Positions 36,363-48,738 of a stretch of DNA of 64,000 bases are shown here, piece after piece (position 1 is the first letter of the stretch; the number at the start of each line of letters is the position of its first letter). The notes below the pieces were generated by a model. It was given only the letters and a program-made list of their open reading frames with translations, had not been told where the DNA came from and searched no databases. A program made the position numbers and the translations under genes. The DNA lies in NCBI GenBank assembly GCA_944548615.1, contig OX155951.1:24066692-24130691 (forward strand). The letters run 5' to 3'. This DNA comes from Micropterix aruncella (taxonomy: Eukaryota; Arthropoda; Insecta; Lepidoptera; Micropterigidae).

Positions 36363-38071
36363 ATGTATTTAAAGTCCATTAAAAGAATTTGCTCTTAAAA
36401 AACATTTTTAGAAGCCCAAGATTTAAATTTATAATTATTACTTGTTAATATGATAATTGTTATTGTTTTTTTAATACTTTATATATGTTTATCCTGATGA
36501 TTTGATTTTGATTATTTTGATATTGATTTTTGATTGATGGAAATTGATTATTATATTTTAATTCCTTATAGTGTTGTCATTCCTATATCAATAATAGGTG
36601 ATTGTTGAAAATCAGGATAAAAGTTATCCTGAGGATAACCCGAATTTTCAGAGTTTGTAGTTTTATTACAAAACCTTAATCTATTTTCAATTTTAATTTT
36701 TAGTTTTTAGTTTTATTGTTGATTTTTTATATTAACAGCTGCAGAAAAATATGTTTTTAAATATTCCAAGTTATGGTGAAGGATGTCCATTGGCCACTTC
36801 CTCTTATATCTGGATACGAACACTATTAATAACTATTAATTTTACCAGATTTTGGATCCTCCCTTAGAAGTCCTGTGTCCTGTTGTAAATAAAAGATTGA
36901 CTACACCTGGAATAGTGCGAATTCAAGCAAATGAAGAATGTATCCTTGTAAGGTGAAGGTATTCAGACTTCAAATACCAGCGATCGTTTGTTTCGTACTT
37001 CTCTATTACTTGATATTCAATTGGTGACGGCTAGTTTGGTTATGTGGGTTGATGCGACATACATGGTTTTAAATTCTCGTTATGATAAATGTCGCCATAA
37101 CAAGGACAATCTCGATTGACTCTCCGATCTTGTCTTGTCATTTTTCTTCTCTGATCAATAAGTCGAGTTGTGGGTGCTTCTTCCTTTTTAGTAATAGTCA
37201 TTGCTTTATCGACTATTGATGTAGTTGCCAAAAAAAGGATTTTATGTGCTCTTCGAATTATTTTCTTTTGTAGACCTCTCAGTTAATTAGTCCCTTATTT
37301 CCTGACTAACCTTAGTTTCTGATTTCTACATCAAATCTTTTATTAAAAAAATAATTGTGTTTATTGTGTGTGTATGTATGTCTATATGTATATATATGTC
37401 AATAGTATACGTATGTATGGCCACTTATGAACGTATATTACACATACTGTTATAACAATCCCTCCCTTCCATTTCCATTCTCCTATTGTACTTATACATT
37501 TATATTTAGAAATGCTTCTTTTTCCTTTTTTCTTAAAAAGAAGGTTATAAAATTATTATCTTTTAAATGGGTACTTTATATTTTTTGCTAATTTAAAATG
37601 TATTAATGGCTATATTAAAGTTAATTTATAAAATGTTTTTTTTATATATAAAGAATATGCTGTATACATTTAGTTAATAAAATAAATAAATAAATATTCC
37701 ATTTTTGTGTATTTTATGTTATTATTACTACTCGTTCTTTATTGAGGGTTTATCTGGTCTTGTTTTGGTTGTATTTAGTTTTACTTGTCTCAGACTTTTC
37801 AGGTTAGTTTTTGATGCCAATTACTTAGTGTCGAAAAAAAAAACAAGTGTCCGCTTTAGCCCCCCCCCCCTTCGGGCAAAGCGGGAATTCGTGGGAGTTT
37901 GGTAATATGCCTTGTATTTTTTTGTATTTAGCGTTTTGACATTTTTTTTCTAAAAGTTATTCAAAAGCCTCAAATCAAGCTTCTCTGGGTAAACAATAGG
38001 TTGCAGTAGGTCATTCCTAATAAAAACAATTTCTCTTAAGTTACCTTTCTATTAAGGTGTAAATTACCTCT
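36363..38071. other. AT-rich intergenic DNA
   Basis: Contains tgtatgtatgtct-type simple repeats (37365-37420) and a C run near 37861. No gene recognised. Confidence 0.45.
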
Positions 38072-38104
38072 CTCTTAAGGTGCCCGCTTTGGGCACCTTA
38101 AGAG
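38072..38104. repeat. Perfect 14-bp hairpin
   Basis: CTCTTAAGGTGCCC, loop gcttt, GGGCACCTTAAGAG. A related half site (ctattaaggtg) lies just upstream. It has the form of a terminator-like or microRNA-like stem, but in an insect context the role is unknown. Confidence 0.8.
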
Positions 38105-40439
38105 AATGGGAGCGCCGAAGAAGAGTAACGGCTATAGCAAATTCGACTGTCGATGCGCACACCGAGCATATAGCCCCTACCAGCAGCGGGGCAACTTCGG
38201 TTTGTATGAGTGATGAATTTAAAAAAAAACGTGCGTATCAGCTCCGACATGCGACTGGAGTGTGATTATCACAGATAGCAATCTGCTGATTTGATATGTC
38301 TAATTTCCCAGTAGGTATGAGTTGGCCCGGAAGATGGCGAAATTCATCGAAGTTATGGTCTCCTGTTGGGTATTGTTGCTATTTTTAATTTTCGAACTTT
38401 ACTGACATTAAACGTAACGCTTTTTGTTAACATTTGATTTTATTATACTTTACATGAAATCGATTCTTAAGGAGTAAACTCTAAAAAGAAAATATCGAAA
38501 TAAAAGACTAAGATCCCCAAATAATTTTGAAATCAGGAGGTTTTCATGTAAAATAGGTACTACGGATCGGGCACAACTGAGACCACCCCATTTTTTCTTA
38601 GATTGTGTTAGAGAATAATAAGAAGATGACCTTCTCTGCTCACAATAGCCACAGACATGGCGATCTTAAATGAGAAATATTGCCCACATATCGTTCCATT
38701 GCAATAAAAACTGATCGCTGTCATTTATCAGGAAAGGAAGACAAATTGAGTTCACTGCCGATGGTTTTGCCCATATGGGGTAGCTTTCAGTATGGAAGAT
38801 CCGGGTCGTTAACAATACCTATATTGATTTGACCACGCGTGTATGACTCCCAATATGTAGCAACAGGCGAGCGGTCGCTTAATTAATAAATACTTGGAAG
38901 TTAATAATGATCGGATGACTTCTTCACATTTATTATAAGCGCATCGCTTATAGATTTTGCCCAATAAGGAGTTCGTAATCAGTAACGTGTACCATTCAGC
39001 GATTCCTCTGCCTAATAGGGAACGTCACTCGAGGAAACCAGATTTGTGTGCCTCACCTCTATAAAGCACGATTCAAAACTGGTACGTCCTTCGCATGGTT
39101 ATGAAAATCTGCAATATTACTGTAATATAAATATTTTTTAGAATCTCATCGTATTTTTATACTATAAAATGATTATAAAAACGATCTTCAGTGCTTTTTT
39201 GGTAGGAAATGAATCAATTTTCATCAGGCTCTTATTTAGGTTATGATTTATATATTTTATTGCATCACAGATCAAAACATGATAATTGAGGGTAAATAGA
39301 ATATAGAAAAGATATTTAAAAGTGGGTTTCACGTAATTTAAACAAGAAAATCAGAGAGGGGATCGGACGATTGCGTGTTTAGTCAGCTGTTTTGTATTCC
39401 TGTAACAAGGAATATCGATCAGAGCTCTTCCCTTTTCCCAAATCTAAATCAAAAATTGGTAAAATTAGAGTCATACCTGATGATACCGAACACCTTACAT
39501 CGCAATGCTGCTTTGCCCACTTTCTCTTTATTTTGAGCGAAATGAATCGAGATATTTTACCTAAATTCTCACGACATATTTCCCCATACAAAAGTAAGGA
39601 GTGTTATCGCCCAGATGAGTATTATCTGTGAGGACAGTGCGACGGCTCAGCGTTAAATCGAGTCGCGGAGGGCGCGAAATTCGAATCCAAAATACTATGA
39701 CTTCTGTTCATTTTATTTTTTAATTTACTTTTCATTTTATTAATTAATACTAACACATATTAGACAGATGTAAGGCAATTAAAAGTTTTCACAATTAAAC
39801 TCAATATATTTATTTTTCAGAAAACTTACAGCGTTTTTTACTTAATACTAACACATAATTTACAGATGTAAAGCCCATTAAAAGTTTTCTCAATTAGACT
39901 TGATATTGTTAGAGCACAAGAAGAAAATATAAAGAAAATAGAGAAAGGGATAGAGAAGCCAAATTTTCAGCACGCCACCAACGAAGCAAGCTACAAAAAT
40001 CAATTTTAAAAGTCGACATTACTGATTCCATATCCCTGCTATCATTGTATTTTTTTAAAGCGCTCGCGACTATTTGATTTAATTCAACATTAAAATTTAT
40101 CTCGCCTACTGTAAATGGACCGGATGGCGAATAGATAAGGGATATTTCAATAATTCATAATTGATTTTTTGTTTGAATAATGTTTTAGTGTCCGTTATCA
40201 CATCCGCCACAATTTCTGTGTAAAAAGCGTGGCTGGCACAGACAGCGGATACGAATGAGATAACGCTGTTTAATATTTTGATATAATAGTCACTTTGTTG
40301 CGTGAAACAGATGTTATTCATTAGCGTGGGTTCTAAATGATTGTTGGTAACTTCTGACACTTTCAAAGGCGAGAAATTGAATATCACAATGTAGTTGGAC
40401 AAGGTCACCCTTTTTTGCCAACAAAGATAATTTAATATT
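38105..40439. other. Intergenic DNA
   Basis: No recognised domain in the short frames here, including 40106-40408 minus. Two imperfect ~100-bp direct repeats lie near 39730-39790 and 39830-39900 (taatactaacacata, aaaagttttc). Confidence 0.4.
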
Positions 40440-40697
40440 CAACGAAATAGCGGCTAAATAGCGCCTTATCTTACATTGTAAGGTTCCGGGTTCGATTCCT
40501 GGCTGAATCATCATCTTCCGTTGGGATTAAATTAACGGAATTGCATTTCTATTCTGTCGATCGAACAAGAGACACACATTTACACGAATGTTACATACCC
40601 ACATACATATAAACACTTCATAGTAGAGTTGGTTGGAAGAGATTGTCGTTTAAAAGCCGCCCATCGTGAAGTTTCACAATAAACAGTAGAAACAAAC
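40440..40697 (+). repeat. tRNA-derived SINE, copy 1
   Basis: The head carries a B box (gggttcgattcctgg) after ttacattgtaaggttcc and a degraded A box. The body has attgcatttctattctgtcg, acatataaacactt and gaagtttcacaataaacagt. The same order is present at 41113 and 43044. The pol III boxes mark it as a SINE. Family B MITE begins right at its 3' end. Confidence 0.8.
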
Positions 40698-41112
40698 AAG
40701 TAAATATATAAAAAGAATAAAAAACACAAGTGCCGTTACAGAAAGTGAACTCTCCTATTTATAATTATTTTTATTACGGTGTTTTATGAAATATTTGTGG
40801 TTTATGTATTTCTTTATTTGTTTATAAATTTATATTTCCGGAAGGTACTCAATCAGACCTTTCATTTGACGCTAAACACGATATATTTATGTTAATTTAT
40901 TGACATTTATACATTTGGACATTTAGACAAATACTTACTTAATATTTGGACAGTTAATTTGCCCTATGACACTCGGGACGATAAAACGACGGTTCTAACA
41001 ATATCATATACTTCTTTTTCGGTTTTGGCGTTAAGGAGTTATAGTGGAATAAAGAAACGGAAAACATACATACATGAACCCTTAACATATTACTCTTTAT
41101 TTGTTGGGCAGT
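40698..41112 (+). mobile_element. MITE family B, copy 3
   Basis: Starts acaagtaaatatataaaaag and ends tgttgggcagtcat, where SINE sequence follows at once. It sits between two SINE segments, so the order of insertions is nested. Confidence 0.8.
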
Positions 41113-41258
41113 CATCATACATTATATGGTTCCGGGCTCGATTCCCGGCTGGGTCATCATCTTCCGTTGGGATAAAATTAACGGAAATGCATTTCAATTC
41201 TGTCGATCGAATACGATAACAAGACACACATTTGCACACATGTTGCATGCATACATCT
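41113..41258 (+). repeat. tRNA-derived SINE, copy 2 head
   Basis: Has the B box gggctcgattcccgg and body tttcaattctgtcgatcgaa, then stops at 41258. The matching tail (acatataaacacttcatagt, gaagtttcacaatgaagagt) appears at about 41625-41745, so an RTE fragment and other DNA split the copy. Confidence 0.75.
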
Positions 41259-41385
41259 TCTTCTTCTTCTTCATCATCAGCGCGTATTCGCCCACCGTTG
41301 GGTATACGCCTCTCCAATCACTCTCCATCCGGATCGGTTGTCCGGTTCCCTCATCCAGACAGGTCCAGCTGTCTCCTTGATGTCA
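41256..41385 (-). pseudogene. RTE-type LINE 3' end with GAA-type tail
   Basis: The minus strand reads DNRSGWRVIGEAYTQRWANT, R, stop, then gatgatgaagaagaagaag. DR..W..IGEAY.QRW is the C-terminus of RTE LINE polymerase and a trinucleotide tail is typical of the clade. Only about 100 bp of coding sequence remain, inserted into the SINE. Confidence 0.8.
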
Positions 41386-42184
41386 TAAGGTTGTACTTTT
41401 TATCATGATTGGAGGTATTTAGCCCGATACCCGTCACGTCCGCCACACGGCGAGCTCCACACTTTCAGGAAAATATTTCCATTTCCTAAGCTTGTGGCAA
41501 CCTGGTCGGGTTACTTAACCGCTGAATTACACTATATTTATTAAATTTATTGTTTAATTAATATTTATTGTTGAGAAAATGTCAAAATATATATTGACGC
41601 TTAGAATTTAAATTTCGAATGTATACATACATACATACCTACATATAAACACTTCATAGTAGGTAAGAGATTTTCGTATGATGCATGCACATAAACCTGC
41701 ATGCACAATGTGAAGTTTCACAATGAAGAGTAGAAAAAAACAATCACTTAATTGGGCATTACATTACATAATACACATAGTATAATCTAATAAATTTCCA
41801 TCTCAGTCGTAGAATTCCGTGGCGTTACATTTATCAAAATCCCCTTGCTGAATTAATCGGAGTATTCTCCGTATTCCTAGTAGATAATCCGGGAAACTCA
41901 TTTTGTTTGGCGTATAGGCCGCTAAATAGAATACGCAAGTACATTACAGAAGCGCGTTCTAAGCGGCAGATCGCTGAACACGTAGTGGGTGGGAAGCGCT
42001 CGGTCTATCAGCAATCCGCACGTTTCCGATCCGCGAACAGCCGGATACTGCACGTCCACTATTTCTGAACCGACCCCGATTATTATTAGGTCTTTACCTA
42101 TACAAGTGGCATGCGGCCTGGTGGCATAGCGGGCCAGTTTCTTGACTCGACTCTTGCGCCAGAAAATTGACTCAGGAGTCAATC
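41386..42184. other. SINE tail and unassigned DNA
   Basis: 41625-41745 is the tail of SINE copy 2. 41860-42180 is GC-richer and contains a second tRNA-like head (ggtggcatagcgggccag, about 42119) and a local hairpin; not classified. Confidence 0.45.
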
Positions 42185-42657
42185 TTCTGGGGCCCCTGGA
42201 CGGTTTGCGCACCGTGCGACGTCAGCCAATTGATTGTGCATTCTGTCTGGAAACATTACTGTCTCATATAGAGACAGTAATGTTTCCAGACTCCGAATAA
42301 ACATTACTGTCTCTTTGGGAGCTAACGGGCCCATGATGAGGTGGCCACGATGACCCATATGTTCAGGGTCGGTCACAATTACGGGTCAACACCCATCCGA
42401 TGGCTTCCACGCATGGGGTGCGAATCCTGGGTAGGACACTGGGTCAACCAGTCTCCCCTGGGAATCAAACCTCTGGCGCTCCTGGACGGTCTGCGCACCG
42501 AGCGGCGCAAGCCAATCGATTGTGCTCTCCGACTGTGACTTAGCTGGACGTTAGATTGTTCTGTCCAAGTCTTCTACGTTCACTGCAGGGCGACAGAACG
42601 AAAAATCGTTAAAACGTCCTGTGGTGACGGGCTCGCCCGTTGTAGTTGACACCGCAA
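42185..42657 (-). repeat. Family A, inverted and internally deleted
   Basis: The minus strand starts caactacaacgggcgagccc at 42657, then jumps from gtccagctaagt to cggagagcacaatcgattgg, skipping ~300 bp of the full element. It ends in gggcccgttagctccc. At 42249-42310 a palindrome (tctggaaacattactgtctc and its inverse) marks a short internal inverted duplication. Confidence 0.75.
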
Positions 42658-42664
42658 GTTGTCT

Positions 42665-43047
42665 CATATAGAGCGAAAGGTAGATGTTCACCTTACGGTG
42701 ACTGCTTTTGAAACTACCAATCGGCTACCCGATACCGGGTGAACAGCCGGGCAAAGAATGCCGTGGTCCGCGATAGATTCGGTAGACACTGTTTCACCGC
42801 TAAGTAAGGGAGAGGACCGTGCAGGCGACCTCGAACTCGTAACCAGTCGGGAGACTAAAGTAATCTGGTTGCAACCGGCAGTAAGGGTGCGAGTGTCAGC
42901 CCGCTGGCTGGCTTACCTGGCTATCTCGCGGTAAAGCGTTGGCTTCTCATGGGAATGTGGTGGAACTTGACGGTGGACTCTTTTGTCCTAAGTCTTCTGT
43001 GCTCACCTCACGGGAGACAGAACGATTAATATCGTTAAAACTTCCTG
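42665..43047 (-). repeat. Family A, inverted, left two thirds
   Basis: The minus strand begins ggaagttttaacgatatt at 43047 and reads through tctatcgcggaccacggc and ttcacccggtatcgggtagc to the junction with the neighbouring A copy at about 42660. The two copies lie head to tail, and a SINE abuts the start. Confidence 0.75.
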
Positions 43048-43321
43048 CTCTAGTTGGTGGCATAGCGGTCAGGTCGCCTGATCTTACATTGTAAGATTCC
43101 GGGTTTGATTCCCGGCTGGGTCGCCCTTTTATATTAGGAGAACATTAACGAGATTGCATTTCAGTTCTGTAAAGCGAATGCAATAACAAGCCACACACTT
43201 ACAAGCATATTACACGCACAAATACATATAAACACTCTTTACAGGGATAGTTGTAAGAGATTTTCGTTTGATAATAAACTCGCCCATCGTGAAATTTCGC
43301 AATAAAGAGTAGAAACAAAAA
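43044..43321 (+). repeat. tRNA-derived SINE, copy 3, most complete
   Basis: tRNA-like head with A box (ggcatagcggtcaggtcgcc) and B box (gggtttgattcccgg). The body has tgcatttcagttctgtaaag, acatataaacactcttt and cgtgaaatttcgcaataaag. Length about 275 bp with an A-rich end. The head lacks the pairing of a full cloverleaf acceptor stem, so it is not a tRNA gene. Confidence 0.85.
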
Positions 43322-43669
43322 ACACACAAACAAAAACAAAAGTGAATTTAAGGCAATACAATCGTATAAAAAATATATACCTATATAATTAACCAAAATA
43401 TCGACTCCTATGATATTTATTGCATTATTTATTTGATTTTTACTATTTTCATTGCTACATTACATAAACAATAACCAATGGTGAAACATTACCTGAGTGA
43501 ACCTTTGTAGCTCATTTTGTTCAGCGCCTAACTGGGATAAACCTAACGTTTCCAGAGCATTATATTAACATATAAATTAAACATGGTAACTAAAATAACT
43601 AACTTAACTTATAGAAATCTAATTACAAAAAAGAAATATAAAAAAGCACTAATCACATATCTGTCATTG
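43322..43669. other. AT-rich intergenic DNA
   Basis: Nothing recognised. Confidence 0.45.
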
Positions 43670-44010
43670 TCTATGCAATATTGCCATTTTAATGGGAGTC
43701 GCTTAATGTCTCTGCCGTAGAAGTCTCGTAGACAGGTCAATAAATGCTTTGAAGGCGTTTTTCCCTGCCTCTTTGGAGTAGGTTTTTTTTTTCATATTAA
43801 AAAATATTCAAATTCCAATAAAAGTGGAAACATATTGGAGCAAATTCTGACAAGTACAGTGATGGATAAAGAGTCCAAGTCGCTACACTTGTATCTTCGC
43901 GACTGTTTGAGGTTGTGCGTTGTTGTTCAGAAGCAATGGCGAAGAGCGATTGACCAGGCTCCATTGTTAAATCGCATGCTTCCCTACAAAATAAAATACA
44001 TCTCAAAAAG
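43670..44010 (-). pseudogene. Mariner transposase C-terminal relic
   Basis: Shares with 61080-61330 the words gccattttaatgggagt, aatgaatgcttt and gtgcctct. On the minus strand it reads ending LPLKWQYCIDND, matching the terminal W..CID motif of mariner. The rest is shredded by frameshifts. Both relics descend from the same subfamily. Confidence 0.6.
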
Positions 44011-44129
44011 AAAACGATAAATAAGAAGTGATATTTTTTTCTATATCTATATTATCCAAGGAAACGATTGGTAAAATATGTCAGATTAATTAACGAAGAG
44101 TACAGTATAGTGGTTACAATGCTATTTTC

Positions 44130-44925
44130 AGTGTCATAAGGTACCCTACTGGGGAAACTTCGCCGTCTATTTGTTTGTCTGTCTGTCTATCTAGATGTTG
44201 TCACCGTCAATTATCTCAGCGATTTTTAAGCCTATCGACACGAAATTTGGATTAGCCATAGAACGCCTTGTACATTTTTTAGCTAGGTACGGTCTAAAGG
44301 GGGGTTAAAATATTTTTATTTTCGCAGTCGAGTCGGATATGATTTGAAAGGGCTCATGCCGCTTATTTCAAAATACTATTAATTTTGCTTTTTCTTTCTT
44401 ATGTTTATGAGAAAACATCAAAATCGAATAGAAGTATGACCTGGAAAACGACTGGGCTACTATCTTTTTTGCTACTATTTACAACGGAACCTCTAGTGAT
44501 AATGTTATAATGTGCTGTAATTTAAAAAAATGCGCTTTTCTTTAAATAAATAAATAAAATAAATTATCTACTTTGAAAGTTTCTTGTCCAATTTCTTTAT
44601 TTTTTCTGTTTTATCACGGTTTTGAAGCAAAATTTACAAAAAGAAATGTTAAAAAAAATTGGGTGAAATAACTTTTTTTTTCAAGGCAGGTTTGTATTCA
44701 AAATACTAGCATTAAACAAGCCATTATGTATAAGAGAATATTGGTTATATAACCTAAGGATTATATGCAATATGCGTATTAAAACCAAATACTCTGCTAA
44801 AGCTCTAATTATAGTCAATGCATGTGAAAATGTTCATAACAAGCGGGATTCTTAATGGGGATCTTAAGGGATTCTATGGAACTTTCAGCGCAAGTGAAAC
44901 ACGCACTTGTTCGGTTTTATTTCGT
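44130..44925 (+). repeat. Dispersed repeat of moth/butterfly type
   Basis: Begins ggtaccctactggggaaact, tcgccgtct with tctgtctgtct, atctcagcgatttttaagcc and cacgaaatttgg. It ends near ggattctatggaactttcag, gtgaaacacgcacttgttcg and gtttt. I recall very similar text widely dispersed in lepidopteran genomes; from memory only. Confidence 0.5.
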
Positions 44926-46365
44926 GGTGCCTCTCTTAAATCATTAGACAAATAGCTTCGCATGATCATGAAAAGTTAGACGGAGCCGACATACAAAATC
45001 ACGATTTTGTAGGATAAAGCAACAATCTAGGTACGAATGGATGAAGAAATTAATTCAAATGTAATTTAAAAAGAATTTAATGTTATATTAATTATACGAT
45101 ACAAAATCTACACGAGCGGTACAGTATTTATGGTTAGAATGTACCGCAGTGTACCTCTTAGTTCCAGGGTTCCAGGCACCTGTACGCGATCATTCAGTCC
45201 GTTTTGTTTCATCAGAATATCTCACCGAGCCGCGATGAGAGTGGAGCCAAGCGAGTGCGAATTGGGCAAGTGTTCGAAGGTAGTCCAAGAGCTAGCTGCA
45301 GATTCTTTAGTTTATATATTGTGCATATCTTGCTTCAGCCACTAACCGCTATTAACATGGGACCGGAAAAACTCGGATGGAAATGGAAAAATGAAAATTG
45401 TTATGAGATCTCAAAAAACAATGAATATGAAAATTGATAAAATGCGATATATTTCGTCTCTTGACGCGTAACGGCTTGTATTCTAAAAGATTTCTATTAC
45501 CTACTAAAAAAAAACAATATTTTTTTAAACATTCAATGAACCGAACAAAGGGAAATGGAAAATTATATTACAAGGTCAATCTAAGGTACTCCACAACAAA
45601 CTGAGCAAAACGTTACACTTAAATGAACGATTATTTAAAACAACATTACTAAAAAGTGTTCCATGTGTATGATATTTAAACGTATGAACAATTAAAGATT
45701 AATTTTGCCTATAGCACGACCAGAACTTTTACATGCGTATAAAATATGCACGATAGCCATTTTCCAAGATTTTATGTGCAATTACTTAACATAAAATAAA
45801 TTACATACGCATTGATTATTTTACCTTTAAAACATTGATCAAATGCTAAATTATGTGCTCTGGAATTCAACGCAATTGAAAGCTGCCTCCCAATGAAATT
45901 AAAAACTGCCTTCCAATGCAATTGAAAGCTGCCATGGTTCCAACCAATGGTTGTTAAATCTAGTATTTAGCGGGGTTCTTGTTTCCTCTATGTAATTGAA
46001 GTATGGAAAAACAATTTATGTAATATATATTTAGAAGTAAAAAGAGCAATATATATTTAGAAGTAAGTAGAGAGAGAGAGAGAGAAAGACTCCCTCTCCC
46101 TCTTCCTTGTCCTAATGCCCTTTGGATATATTATTTTTAAAGTATGTTTTAAAAAATCGGTACTGTATATTTAGGTGATTTAATATTAACAATGTAAACT
46201 TAATCGAGTACGTTTTTTTACGAATAGGGCTACCTAGAAGTATTTGTCAGAACTGCTTTTTGTGTTTCTTTTGAAATTTGAAAAAAGATAATAGCTCAAT
46301 TTCTGCAGTTAGTAACTAAATACTTATTCAATGTCTGTGCCAGAGAAGCTGTATACAGAACGTTG
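44926..46365. other. AT-rich intergenic DNA
   Basis: A (GA)n run lies at about 46070-46086 followed by a CT-rich stretch. The frame at 45130-45345 has no recognisable domain. Confidence 0.45.
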
Positions 46366-47100
46366 TCAACTATAACGAGTGAACCCGATACCACTGGAAG
46401 TTTTAACGATAGTGATCGTTCTATCTCCCATGAGGTGTGCGTACATGATATAGAGACGATAAAAATCTACCGTCTAGCTAAGCCAACATGCCCGTCAGAG
46501 GCCAACGAATTAGGGCGAAGCACCAGGAAAGGTAACCAGAGCGAAGCCTTGTCCCGTGGCTACCAGTTTTAGAGGGATATCTCCGTCTGGAATTAACCAT
46601 CAGGATACCTCCAACCTTCCGACTGGCTACGGGTCCGAAGTCGCTTGCGCGTCCTCTACCTGCCGTATATTCAGCGGTGATTCAGTTTGAATCTTTCGCA
46701 AAACAAAGGCATCTTTTGCCGGCTCTGAATTTAGGATCAATTAGCCAATTGGTCATTTCAAGAGTGGTTCTCGACAGGTCAACATCCACCCCCGCTGCTT
46801 AGGAGACAATATATGTTCATAGTCTCCACACTCCTTCATTAATTAGTCAGAGTGCACAATCGATTGGCTGACGCCGCACGGTGAGCAAACCGTCCCGTAG
46901 CGCCAGGAGGCGTTCCTCCAGGTGATACCGATCTACAAGCCGCGAGGCCTGAGACTCGAGAATCCTACCCGGAGTAGTTCTCCACATGAGGAGGCTGCTG
47001 AATAGGAGCTGAATCGTGAGTTCAACCGACCCGGAAACACAGTGGATGGATTAGAGACTAGCCCAAGCTGTTCGAAACCGTTCGCTACCAACCGTATACA
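46366..47100 (+). repeat. Family A, copy
   Basis: Starts caactataacgagtgaaccc and ggaagttttaacgatagtga. The middle differs from other copies (ttagggatcaattagccaat region), with ccgactggctacgggtccga and gcacaatcgattggctgacg conserved. The next A copy starts 30 bp after its end. Confidence 0.8.
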
Positions 47101-47128
47101 GAAGTAAGTAAAGATAGCAACTGGAGCT

Positions 47129-47735
47129 GTCAACTACAACGGGCGAACCAGCCATCTCAGAAAGTTTTAACGATATTAGATAGGTATCTCTCCGTGAAAT
47201 AAGCGTATAAGACTTAAGACGAAAACAGTCCGCTGTCTAGTTACGCCACTCGCCCGTAAGAAGCCAACGCCTACCCGCGAGATAACCAGGTTAATCCCCC
47301 AGCGGGCCGATACTCGCGCCATTACTTCCAGTTGCAACGAGATTACTCCTCTTCCTTATGTAGTGGTGATACAGTGTCCACCGAATCTATCGCGGACCAC
47401 GGCATCCTTTGCACGGCTGTTCACCCGGTACCGGGTAGCCGAATCGTCTTTTTAAGAACAGGTGCCGTTAGGTTAAAAACTACCCACCCTTTATAGGAAA
47501 CAATACTGTTTCCAGACTCCCCCGGCTGTCGGTCGGAATGCACAATCGATTGGCTGACTCCGCACGGGGAACAAACCGTAGGGGAAACTGGCCCGCACGC
47601 AGGCCAGAGTCGTACCCGAGCTCGCACTTGTACGTGGAGGTCGCTGGATGGGTGTTGACCCGTGCGTTTGGCCTACTCTACACATGGGTCTTAGTGGCCA
47701 AACTGCAACAGGGCCCATTAGGAGTAGGTAAAGAT
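47129..47735 (+). repeat. Family A, tandem neighbour copy
   Basis: Starts caactacaacgggcgaacca and ends cagggcccattaggagtag. It carries ctatcgcggaccacggcatc and cacccggtaccgggtagc. With the copy at 46366 it forms a direct tandem pair. Confidence 0.85.
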
Positions 47736-47739
47736 TAGT

Positions 47740-48130
47740 GCAGTGAGTTCTCTGACGTGAAGCGTGCGTCGTATGCGTCGCGGGCGCCCCGGGCGCCGAT
47801 AATAATTAACGCGCTCAGTCCGCCCCGGACAAAGACCAGGCAGCGTCATTTGTCCATTACCGAAATATAGCGAGAGCGGCTGTTTGCCGGCCGTATATTT
47901 GTCACTAATCACGATCTAACAAATCAACTTGCGGACGCCGCACTGCAAGGGTTAATTAATTTCGTTTGGGCAAAATAAATTTTATTACGTGCGCTCGATT
48001 ATCGGCGCCGATAGTGGGCGGTGCGTGATGTAGCGGTCCGCCAACAATTTACCCCTTAATTAATTAGCGGACATGCATACTTTGGACACATCTTGCGTAA
48101 TTGATGTTTCAATTACGCCGCCATTTTAAC
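47740..48130. other. GC-richer non-repetitive island with TTAATTA cores
   Basis: Alternates GC-rich CpG text (gcgtcgcgggcgccccgggc) with homeodomain-like cores (gttaattaatttcg, ccttaattaattagcg) and a cggcgccgatagtggg stretch. No reading frame is convincing. It resembles conserved noncoding DNA near developmental genes; this is a guess that alignment would settle. Confidence 0.3.
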
Positions 48131-48307
48131 TACCCAAGTACATACAGTTAGACAGCGCGTGAAAAATTGAGTTCAACTTGTAATTCCCTAAACGAGCTAT
48201 TGCAATGCTTCTAATCGTCGATGGAAAGCCGAAAAGGAGTAACTGACATTTTTCATAAGTTGACTTACGCCTTTTATCTTACCGATTATCATGCCATTTA
48301 CAATATA
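48131..48307. other. Intergenic DNA
   Basis: Nothing recognised. Confidence 0.4.
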
Positions 48308-48738
48308 TCACAAGTAAATATATTAAAATAATAAAAAAACGACTGCCATTACAAAACGTGAACTATTGTACATATATAAAAAATATTTTTATTACGGTTA
48401 TTTATGAAATATTTGTGGTTAATATATCTATTTATATAGATAGATATATATTTTCGGAATGTGTTCAGTCAGACCTTTAATTTGACACAAAACACGATAA
48501 ATGTATGTTAATTTATTGATATTTGGAGCTTTAGACATTTAGACAACTATTTACTTAATATTTGGACAGCTAAAGTACCCTACAATACACGTGATAACAT
48601 AACGATTCTAATAATACTATATACATCTACATTGGTCTACGAGTTTAGAAATTACGGTGGAATAAAAAGCGGAAAACGTACATATATGAACATGAAATCA
48701 TTACACTCTTTTTTGTTGCAGTTATGTAAAAAGGAGGT
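48308..48738 (+). mobile_element. MITE family B, copy 4
   Basis: Starts acaagtaaatatattaaaat with aacgactgccattac, and ends ttttttgttgcagttatgta. The frame at 48632-48829 lies mostly in it and is not a gene. Confidence 0.8.

Noticed and set aside
43044..43130. Possible tRNA gene
   Set aside because: A and B boxes are present, but no cloverleaf acceptor stem pairs and the same head recurs with a common tail, so it is a SINE.
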